The notes below the pieces were generated by a model. The model worked only from the letters and a program-made list of their open reading frames with translations. It made no database searches and was not told where the DNA came from. Both the position numbers and the translations under genes were made by a program. A stretch of 29,969 nt of DNA from Branchiostoma floridae (Eukaryota > Chordata > Leptocardii > Amphioxiformes > Branchiostomatidae), in contig NC_049992.1 in assembly GCF_000003815.2 (NCBI RefSeq), forward strand, positions 1,622,692 through 1,652,660. The letters are read 5' to 3'. Shown here piece after piece: positions 21,717-29,969 of this stretch. Position 1 is the first letter of the stretch. Each line of letters begins with the position of its first letter.

Positions 21717-24700
21717 ATGGAACCTGTAATTAAAATAAACGCCGACGCCTGTGTTGTTGTGAGCGGGCTTTTGGATCGTGTCAACAGTCAGAACCTGAGG
21801 GGCGTCTTCAATCTTGGAACGGTGACTCCAGAATAAACCAACTGGTCACATTTTCAACAATAGGAACTGCACTGGTAGAGTTGCCAACGCCAGAAGGTGT
21901 GTGCACGTATACATTCATCAATTCCTCAATCGAATGTTCCACTACTTATCAGGAATGGCTCCTATTTGACCAAGTTCTGCAATTTTTTAGTCCGCATAAA
22001 AGTCTGGTGTACACCTATTAGCTGCGGGACAGTTTTAAGACATGCCCACCGTTATTGTAGGCGTCGCTGACATGCTGGCAAACGAGACGAAGCTACAAGT
22101 GAGAAGGCTGCGGTCCGTGTTTCCTCGATATGAAAACGGGACAACCTTGGACGGATGGGAAGTGTTGTTTACCCTAGAGACATTCCTCCAGTCACTGCTT
22201 TTCCCGCGTGATGACTTTCAACAGGGATTTGAATCAGGTAAGTGGATGCTTGTTATGTTTTATGGTATAATAACGTTACATTGTCCACATTAACGAACAT
22301 CCCTTGCATACGTCTCAGAGATTAAGCCTATAAGTAGACAGTGAGTGCAGAGAATCTGGAAATATGTGAAGGACGATGGGAAGAAAACTACAAGGGTGAT
22401 GAAAACTACAAAAGCCCACATGGACGTCATGTGTGTAGAACAAGACGCTTTGAGAAATAAGAGAAGAGGGTGATGAAGATCACCTTGATGTTGTACAGGT
22501 GTGTTGCGGAACAGGGTCAGAGTGAAAGAGCAGGGGAATCCCCTGATAAACCTGCAAAAACTAGTTTAAAGACTTTATATAAGAAATTTTGATTATACAA
22601 ATAACTTGACCCAGTAGGGGAGATTTACTGGTAAATGATTAACGTCTTAAACAGTTTCAGTTGAACAACTCTAAAACGAGCTATTACGTGTGTTACTCCA
22701 GGCGCATCACAGGGGGCAAAAGAACGTTTTTACTTCGCTGACCTCGACTTGGATGCAGACGCCTGTGTTGTTGTGAGTGGGTTTCCGGCTGATGTGAACA
22801 ACATCCACTTCTGGTATTTAATCAGTCAGGCGGAATGCATAAGACAAGCTGTCGTGTTTGCAACAACAGGGACCGTTCTGATGGAGTTCTTTAGGCCCGA
22901 GGGTAAGTACACACATAGTATCTATCAGGTGTACAACAGAACAATGAATGAACTTAATTGTTCAACAGTTGTACACGGCGCGGTATATGACAAAGTACTA
23001 GTAACCAATAAAACTATACGCTTCTTTTTTATAGTCTATGACAACAGGAATGTGGACGGAATAGCAGATTTACTTAATAAATGTTAAACATTTCATTTTG
23101 TTACAATACATTCTCTCTTTTGTAAATCCCTGCATGTGAATGAAAACGCTACTATTAAGATATCTGCCAATTTTGTAAATATTTTTCGTTCCTGTTTATG
23201 ATTTATTTCAGTGGGAATAGGGAAGTCCTTGATTAAATTTAACGGATAGTTTGGCAACATTGACTGTAGTCACTGCAAAACAATAATAAATAAATAGATT
23301 GAAGTAATTACAGATTTCATCAATTATACGTTTCTGTATGCAACAATGTAGTCGACGTCAAAAAGACAAAACTCAAAATTCAAACGATGCAAGAGAACCT
23401 CTGATATCTGGACCAGGCCTAGGCTGAGAATATGTATTGTTGGCCTCCCACATTGTTACAAAGAGAAGGCAGTAACATGATATAGGTCCAAACTTAAGCA
23501 CATGTTCACCTCTTCGTTATTATGGTATATCATTCATACAGGGGCTGCCATCTTTCTCGCAAATAAAATCGACTGTTGGAAGAGCTAGGGCTCCAAGTGA
23601 AACAACTGGAGTCCATGTTTTCTCCTGAGGAGAACATGTCAACCTTACAGAAAGAACAAGAACTGGCTATGCTTAAGCAACAACTTGAGACCGCCAAGCA
23701 GACTCTGGTTAACAAAGAACAAAAGCTTCAGCACGTGACGGTAGAAAAGAAGGTCCTTGGAGCTGCGTACAGACGGGACATCATTAATCTAAAGAACCAG
23801 AGAGAAGCTGACGAGAGGGAAATTGAGCGACTAAAGGAGCAGATCGCCTCATTGTCCACAGAGATAATCACCTCGTACGACATGGGCCGAGACCCACGTG
23901 GAGTCGCCATCATCATCAATAACATCCACTTTGAGGACATGGCGGAGCGGGATGGGGCTGAGGGAGATAAAGGTAGGGTTTGGGATCAGGAAATAGATGG
24001 ATGGATGGAGAATGAGTCGATCCTTTTTGTGGATGAAAGGATAGATGGATGGATATATTTGTTGATGGATGGATAGCTATGTAGACAGAAAAAGACGTCA
24101 TTTTCACTTCTATATTTCACACAGATCGCCTTCGAGAAGTCTTTGAAAGACTTGGGTTCACTGTCGTGACCTATAGCGACCTTGGCCACTCCAAGATGGT
24201 GGATGTTATGAAGAACCAGGCAAAGGCCGACCACTCCAACTACGACTGTTTCGTCTGCGTCATCATGTCGCACGGCACCATGGGAAAGGTCTACTCCTCC
24301 GATGACGTAGGCATAGATATCTGTGAGCTCATGAAGCCCCTCAATGCTAAGAAATGCCCCTCTCTCAAAGGCAAACCAAAGCTTTTCTTTATTCAGGCTT
24401 GTCAGGGAGAGAAAACACAAAGAAAAGAGGGTCTTGATTATGGCGACCATGATGCTAAACCTGTCCCCGCTATCTGCCACGAAGCCGACTTCTTCCTGGG
24501 CCTGGCCACGGTCCCAGGCTATGTGGCCAAGCGTTACACTTTGCGGGACACTGAGCAGGATCCTGAGAAAGTCGGGGCTCCCTATGTGCACCATTTGGCA
24601 AAACTGCTGAAAGATTTTGGCCCAACTCACGACCTGTCCGCCATCATGGCCATGGTGTGCGACAAAATGAACGACATCCATGACGACAAGTGTGGGTGGA

Positions 24701-24753
24701 TCTCCTCAAACCACAGCACTTTGCGCAAGAAGGTCGTCTTCAACACAAAGTGA
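21717..24753 (+). CDS. Gene B: caspase-8-like protease with RRM/NID-like N-terminal exons (frame lesions)
   Basis: Proposed exons: 21717-21896, 22040-22237, 22702-22902, 23583-23972 and 24125-24753; all introns phase 1. The last two encode coiled coil and a complete caspase domain: YDMGRDPRG, catalytic His in MSHG, catalytic Cys in QACQGE, EADFFLGLATVPGY and TLRKKVVF. Exons 1 and 3 are related (DACVVVSGLLDRV / DACVVVSGFPADV, then TALVELPTPEG / TVLMEFFRPEG), and exons 2 and 4 begin alike (LQVRRLRSVFP / LQVKQLESMFS). The beta-alpha-beta-beta then alpha-beta pattern resembles RRM or NMI/IFP35 (NID) domains; that call is tentative. Exon 1 needs an 8-bp frame correction relative to exon 3 near 21811. 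Exon 4 reads in frame only from a weak internal acceptor (23582 or 23588); the better acceptor at 23541 leads to a stop. The protease half is intact; the N-terminal half may be decaying, misassembled or spliced otherwise. Confidence 0.7.
22533..22543. promoter_or_regulatory. kappaB palindrome inside an intron of gene B
   Basis: gcaggggaatcccctgat: a fourth perfect GGGGAATCCCC, in the intron 22238-22701. The YY1-type element is missing here, so only the core of the promoter segment is retained. Confidence 0.5.
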
Positions 24754-26250
24754 TCCACTTCTGATCAAAGTGGTCGTAACAACAAAACATGGTTTTGGTT
24801 TCTACAATTTTCTTTCTTGGCATTGATCCGGTCCAAGGCATGAGACACAGATATTTCTTTGCCTTAAATCTACATTAAGATTGTAAATTTCTAAGTTTTT
24901 ACATGATCTGTTATATCAGTCATGTTGTTCGTATACTAAACGATTGCATAGAAGTTAGCTTTGTGTGTCAGAAGTGTACAGTACTGTGTAACCGTGTAAG
25001 GTTAGCAGGTGAATGGAAGCTTATCGCATGTAAAATAAGTTGAAATACACCAAGATTTCTGGATTACATTTACACATTGGATTACACTTAACAATGTATA
25101 AACACATTGTAAACGATACTTATCGCAAATATTGCTGGTGGTTCCGATATCTAAGGTCACTTTCTGTCAAATACTTATCTATTGCTAGCTTTGCTGAAGT
25201 GTTGTTGTTCGAAATTCTGTCTATATATAACTGAAGGTAAGGTTATAAACAGCATTTTGTTCAATACAGGCCTAAGTCAACTGAAACGTCCTGTTAAAAA
25301 TGTCCATCCATGCTGAAAAGTCAATTCTTGTACATGGTGTTTGCTGGCAACCTTGCCCATGTATGCTGAAAATAAGCTTATAAATCACATTTCTATATCA
25401 CAGGTATTTTGATAGCGAATATATTAGTAACAATCCAATGGTACATGTAGTTGGAGCAGGAGCACAATCTGCCTTTAAATGTGCCAAACTTTATACGTGC
25501 CAACACTAATACAACCACAAGGCCACAGTGCAGCGGTGAATGTGAAGAGAACCAACAACGTGTACACATAACCTTTGACCCCTTGGCATGCACCTAAGCA
25601 GCCATGTTGTGACTTAGGGGGTTCTCCATGACGTCATCGGAGCCGGAGGCACAGTTCGTGATACAATAACAAGATTTGTCTGAGGTTGTTTTTTTTTTAA
25701 TGATAGATTTCATGCTGTGCTTCTTCAAAGGTTCATTCGTTTTTGAAGAATTTTGTTATCCTTAATTAAAATAAACATTTTCCTTACCGTAAGGATTCTT
25801 TTCCAAACGAAAAGCCAATGACTACCTTAGTCTGAGCTGTTTGCAAATAAAAGTGTGTGGGTTTATTTGCAGCAATGAACCTACGAAGGAGACTTTTGTC
25901 ATTCTTTACTTTATAAACATTCATATTAGTAGACATCTCCTCCCCCCCCTCCCCCCCCCCCGTCAGCAAACATTGTCACCTCCTTCAGCCCTTCACCCAG
26001 TAACTGGCTATAAAGTACATATGCCGGTCATGTTGTCGCGTTTGCTTACTTCATGGTTCGAGCCACATAATATATGTGCAAGTTTATATGTTGTGTCGTT
26101 CCACTATCGTCAGGTCCTTCATTCAACCGTTAGCAGCTTCACACACAGCAATGAAAGGACAAATGACGACAAAAAAACAGACAAGGGAAACCTCAGTCTT
26201 TCCCTCTTACATGCCCCCCCCCCAGCAATTATACATGATTCAGATAGTAA
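24754..26250. repeat. Tandem segmental duplication, 3' flank copy B
   Basis: Homologous to the flank of gene A (very close for the first ~480 bp, with indels after) and, less closely, of gene C. It contains a C-rich homopolymer patch at about 25938-25962 and the kappaB-like/CRE pair at 25618-25636. No gene was recognised in it. Confidence 0.85.
25846..25851 (+). terminator. Poly(A) signal, gene B
   Basis: AATAAA in the context gagctgtttgcaaataaaag, 1.09 kb after the stop codon, followed by gtgtgtggg. It is conserved with units A and C. Confidence 0.55.
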
Positions 26251-26869
26251 CGAAGTAAGATAGAACGATGCTATTAATCTATAGAGCTAGAGCTATGCGA
26301 CAGGCCCAGGTCCGTTGTATGAATAGCAAATGTGTCCATTTCATGTGTAAGATCGTCGAGCAGTTTTTTTTACAATCAGATAAGTCAGTTTCTTTGGTTC
26401 AGGATAATTTGGACGCTTGGAACAGGTAACAAAGACAACAGGAAACTTCATACTTTGTTCCTGAATGGCCCACCTTTGATGTGCAACAAAAGCTGTTCCT
26501 GATGTAAAGAACGCAGAAGAGGCTCAAATGACGACGGAACAAAAGAGTCAACAAATACCCTTGAAAAACGTACCAGGCGTAACCACAGCAAAAACAGACT
26601 TTGATATGATTTCCCCAAAAGTACGATGTGCAGCATTCTCATACCACAGTGCACACCAGAAAGGATACATCACTGCGGGCTCTTTGTATACATAAAACGC
26701 CAACCAGGTGCACGCACACATAACAACGCTAGCGCTTATAGCGCGCATCTTATGTAAACAACCAAGATGATGAGGGTTCCCATGACGTTAACTGATTTGA
26801 GGCTGTGGCGCAGTTACAATTCGACATTTAGGGGTTTTGCAAACATTACGAGTGAAAACCATGAAAATA
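26251..26869. other. Spacer before gene C, nothing recognised
   Basis: Short ORFs only. A weakly similar version of the ggttcccatgacgt...ggcacagtt block appears around 26760-26820, suggesting remnants of the duplicated flank. Confidence 0.5.
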
Positions 26870-27023
26870 AAACCAAGTTCAAAGGTCGTTGAAAATTCCC
26901 TACAACGCCCGGGCTGCAGACAAGATGACGGCTTGGTTTGACAGGAAGAGACTGAATATCCAGGGTTTACAGGACGCAACATCCTGCGGACGACATTTGG
27001 AGCTTCGTTAAACAGCAATAAAC
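26870..27023 (+). promoter_or_regulatory. Diverged promoter copy upstream of gene C
   Basis: Aligns with the second promoter copy of gene B: ttcaaaggtcg, then cgggctg(c/t)agac, then cttggtttgacagg. The kappaB position reads gaaaattccc, one mismatch from the GGGRNWYYCC consensus on the minus strand, so the site is degraded or altered. The segment ends in aataaacATG, as in gene A. Confidence 0.5.
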
Positions 27024-28014
27024 ATGTCGTTTGGCTGGGATTACGACGGAGGTGATGAGTCAGACGTGTATGACCTTCTATACGATGATGGCGACTCCCG
27101 GACCGCACTAGACCCCTATGAACTGCTTGAGTGGGACGGAGCAGAACTGACTGAAAAGGAACTGCTAAATGCCGAACTACGACATGAAAGAGAAGCGAAA
27201 GGAAGCGCATTTGCCCATTGTCAGAGGTTGGAACAGGAAACCGTACAGCTTAAGAGCCGGGAAGAAGCTGACAAGAGGGAGATTGAACGACTAAAGGGGC
27301 AGATCGCCTCTATGTCTATGTCTACGGGTTCAGAGACAAACTGTACGTACGACATGAGCCGAGCCCCCCGCGGAGTCTGCGTCATCATCAACAACATCCA
27401 CTTTGAGGACATGACGGAACGGGATGGGGCGGAGGGAGATACAGGTGAGGGTTTGGGATCAGGAAATAAATATAAGGATGAATGGATGGATGGATGCAAG
27501 AGTAGACAGATAGATACAGATATACATGTAGATAGATTGTCGGTTGTAATGTTTGATATCTTCACAAACACACGATGCCCTTTGTTACCTATTCTATTCT
27601 TCACTAATCATTTTCAGACGCCAGCAGCCACTTCCATTACATCAAGGAAAACGTGACCACCGAATGGAAGGACCTGGCCTACCAGCTGGGATTCACCCGG
27701 CCGGACATCGACACCATAGACGAGAGGAACAGGGACTACAAGTCTCGCTGCCTGGACACGCTGGGGGAGTGGCAGAAACGGAGAGGAAAAGCGGCCACCC
27801 TGACTGCCCTGATGGAGGCTCTGATGGAGCTGGGGCTGACGAGTGTTGTGGACGGACTGAAGAGCAAGTATCCAGGTAATCTATGCATTATTTTTCCCTC
27901 ACCAAAAATAATGATTTCTTTTGCCATATTGGTCTGTCGCATATCTGTTTAGATAAATCAACTGCAATTTATTTTGCTACAGGGTCCCTGTTGTCACCAC
28001 AGTGCTCTGGGTGA
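27024..28014 (+). CDS. Gene C: caspase-derived coiled-coil head fused to a Death domain, no protease
   Basis: Exons 27024-27444, 27618-27875 and 27983-28014, all introns phase 1, give 236 residues. Residues 1-140 follow gene A: MSF start, acidic segment, coiled coil 41-97 (ELRHEREAKGSAFA, EADKREIERLK) and the first caspase strand YDMSRAPRGVCVIINNIHF with the pocket Arg. Where A and B continue into the protease, C enters a Death domain (about 148-223): HYIKENVTTEWKDLAYQLGF, IDTIDERNRDYKSRCLDTLG, EWQKRRGKAATLTALMEAL, GLTSVVDGLKSKYPG. The buried Trp and the W-K-x-L-A-x-x-L-G start fit the Death-domain fold, in feel near CRADD/PIDD/ankyrin types. The tail SLLSPQCSG ends at TGA. Catalytic His and Cys are absent. 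The 3' flank is homologous to the caspase copies, so the gene arose from one of them. An adaptor or dominant-negative role is inference. Confidence 0.88.
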
Positions 28015-29740
28015 CCAAGTAAGGACAACAACATTCAGCTCATAATTACACTTAAAAGATAATGTGGAGTTTGATGTCACGGCTACAGTTTCTTTCTGTA
28101 TCCGTATTACAACGACTTCCGTTGCCTTCCTGTGTTTCCTGATGTCGTATTCAAGTATTTTTTCTGAAATCATATTGCAACTATATGTTTTCAAAGAGTT
28201 AAGATAATCAATATTCAAACTTTGGAGTTTAACATTTATGATGCTTTTATTTGAGTAATGTTGTATTTGTTTTAATTCAGCTTGTGTACTTGTCTGTTAT
28301 ATCAGTCATGTTGTTCTTACACTACACCCAAGATGGTACAGAAATTAGCTTTTTGTCTCAGAGGTGCACTGTGAATAATAGCAGGTGAATTGTACCTTAT
28401 AGCATGTAAAGGAAGGTGAAATACACCAAAAATACATAATCTCTATATATTATAATATCTGGATTATATTTACACATTGGATTATACTACTTGGAATATA
28501 TCAACATTGTAGAGTATACTTAATGCAAATATTGTTGATGGTTTTGATATCAATGGTCACTTTCTGTCAAATACTGATAGTTATCTACTGCAAGCTTAGC
28601 TGAAATGTTGTTGTGTTTTTGTTTAACATTTTGTCTATACATAACTGAAGGCATGGTCATAAACAATACTTTTTTCAATGCTGGATTAAGTCAACCCAAA
28701 CACACGTCCATTCTTGTATATAGTGTTTAATGCCAGTCTATTTCCTATGTATGCTGAAAAAAAGCTCAGAAATGGCATTTCTATATCACAAGTATTTTGA
28801 TTGTGAATAAGCAAGAAGTAACAAACCCAAGGTATATGTAGATCATTTTACTGTCTGCAACGTGAAACACAACAGCAAAATTAGCCTTTATATTTGCCAA
28901 ACTTTATAAAGCGCCAACACTAACACAACAGCAAGGCCGCAGTGCAGCGGTGATTGTGTTTATGTAATGAGAGAACCTACAACGTGTACACATAACCTTT
29001 GACCCCTGTGTCTGCACCTAAGCAGCCATGGTGTGACGATGGGGGTTCCCCATGACGTCATTGGAACCGGAGGCACAGCCCATAATACGATAACAAGATT
29101 TTCGGAATCATAGATTTTAAACTTTGTTTCTTCAAAGATTCATTCATTCATTACATGAAGAAAAATAAATATTTGCCTTGTCATCTTTTCCAAACGATAG
29201 ACCTGTGACTACCTTTGTCTGAGTTGTTTGCAAATAAAAGTGTGCCAGGCATTATTTCCAGCAATGAACCTACGAACGAGACTTTTGTCATTTTTTTACA
29301 TCATAAACCTTTATCTAAGTAGACATCAACAGTAGAAATCCCACCCGCCCCCAGCAAACATTGTCACGTCTTGCAGCCCTTCACCCGAAACCTGGCTATA
29401 AAGTACAAACATGCCGGAACACCCCCGCCAAGTTGTCATGTTCTGATACATAATTTATGGGCACGTGAAAATGTCGTGTCTTTGTACTATTGTCAGGTAC
29501 GTCTTTTAATTGTGTAACACGACTCCAAAACCTACTTCGGAAACCTCAGTCCGGCCCCCGGATCCCCTCGTGCACCAGCTTTCCGCTTGAATGAATCAAT
29601 ACAACAGTAGGCCGAGGCTGGTATAGGTCACGGGGCATGTTGGTACAGGGAAGGTTTGCTCGCCAAGTCAGCCAAAACAACCCATATAAGGACAGTAGAG
29701 CAGTTTGATGTGAGTAACAAGGTTAATAACTCAGAAAGAC
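28015..29740. repeat. Tandem segmental duplication, 3' flank copy C
   Basis: Shares ordered landmarks with the flanks of A and B, starting no later than gttatatcagtcatgttgtt (about 28296) and running to the catgttggtacaggg and cagaaagacag blocks near 29640-29745. More diverged than A is from B. It holds the kappaB-like/CRE pair (29042-29060) and the poly(A) signal at 29233-29238. Confidence 0.8.
29233..29238 (+). terminator. Poly(A) signal, gene C
   Basis: AATAAA in gagttgtttgcaaataaaag, equivalent to the signals of A and B, 1.2 kb after the gene C stop codon. Confidence 0.5.
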
Positions 29741-29820
29741 AGATTCAAGTTTTGTTAGAACATGGCCACTACCCCTCAGCCAATGGGAGCCCTTCAATTA
29801 CTGTGATTATATCCACATAG

Positions 29821-29918
29821 TGCAGAAAAAGTGTTGTACTATCCAAAAAGTGTGGGATTATGTAAAATTTGCATAAGATAATACCACACTTTTTGGATAA
29901 TCCAACACTTTTTCTGCA
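29821..29918. mobile_element. Foldback element with long inverted arms
   Basis: Outer arms tgcagaaaaagtgttg (29821-29836) and its exact complement (29903-29918); inner arms atccaaaaagtgtgg (29841-29855) and its exact complement (29884-29898), with 4-base internal loops. The ~28-bp centre contains a further ttatg/cataa pair. The arms also contain related aaaaagtgt units. This looks like a small MITE or foldback; no transposase and no certain target-site duplication. Confidence 0.7.
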
Positions 29919-29969
29919 CCACTGGTCGGATCACACACTGTGCTAATTGCCAAGGGGATTAGAGAGGAT

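Noticed and set aside
23576-23590. Start of gene B at the TTG at 23576
   Set aside because: A non-ATG start is not needed: a phase-matched acceptor lies just downstream and the exon is homologous to exon 2, indicating an internal exon.

Overview
The window looks like animal nuclear DNA, most likely from a cephalochordate (amphioxus, Branchiostoma). Genes are split into many short exons with GT-AG borders. There are foldback, SINE-like and minisatellite repeats. The gene content is a chordate-type C1q/TNF-superfamily hormone beside a tandem cluster of caspase-8-like genes with death-domain modules, a class known to be expanded in amphioxus. The organism is inferred from content, not proven.

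Left part (1-8.6 kb, + strand): the last six coding exons (318-8071) of a secreted collagen/C1q-like protein of the adipolin (C1QTNF12/FAM132A) and erythroferrone (ERFE/FAM132B) family. The introns hold a CA microsatellite, a foldback element, tRNA-derived pieces, a ~150-bp tandem repeat and a minisatellite built from the 3' end of the main C1q exon together with its splice donor. An AT-rich intergenic stretch with no recognisable gene follows (8.6-10.2 kb).

Middle (10.2-17.9 kb, - strand): an uninterrupted 375-codon coiled-coil ORF of unknown function (10245-11372), then a nine-exon coiled-coil gene (12952-17897) whose splice phases all agree and give about 468 residues with a Ser/Pro/Arg-rich tail.

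Right part (17.9-29.7 kb, + strand): three tandem paralogs, here called A, B and C. A (17950-19414) encodes three 16-residue acidic repeats, a coiled coil and a complete caspase-8-like protease domain. B (21717-24753) has the coiled coil and protease domain, preceded by two exon pairs resembling RRM/NID folds; two frame lesions lie in that N-terminal part. C (27024-28014) keeps the N-terminal coiled coil and the first caspase strand, but the catalytic exon is replaced by a Death-domain exon, while the flank downstream is still that of the caspase copies. All introns in the cluster are phase 1, so exons can be exchanged without breaking the frame.

A starts only 52 bp from the start codon of the divergent coiled-coil gene. 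This head-to-head segment, with a palindromic kappaB-type site (GGGGAATCCCC) and a YY1-like motif (AARATGGCGGC), was copied along with the caspase genes. Relics of the coiled-coil gene's first two exons therefore sit upstream of B. The working model is an immune-inducible initiator-caspase set in which recruitment (Death domain, C) and proteolysis (A, B) are on separate proteins that share a coiled coil. The modules are seen in the sequence; the model is inference.
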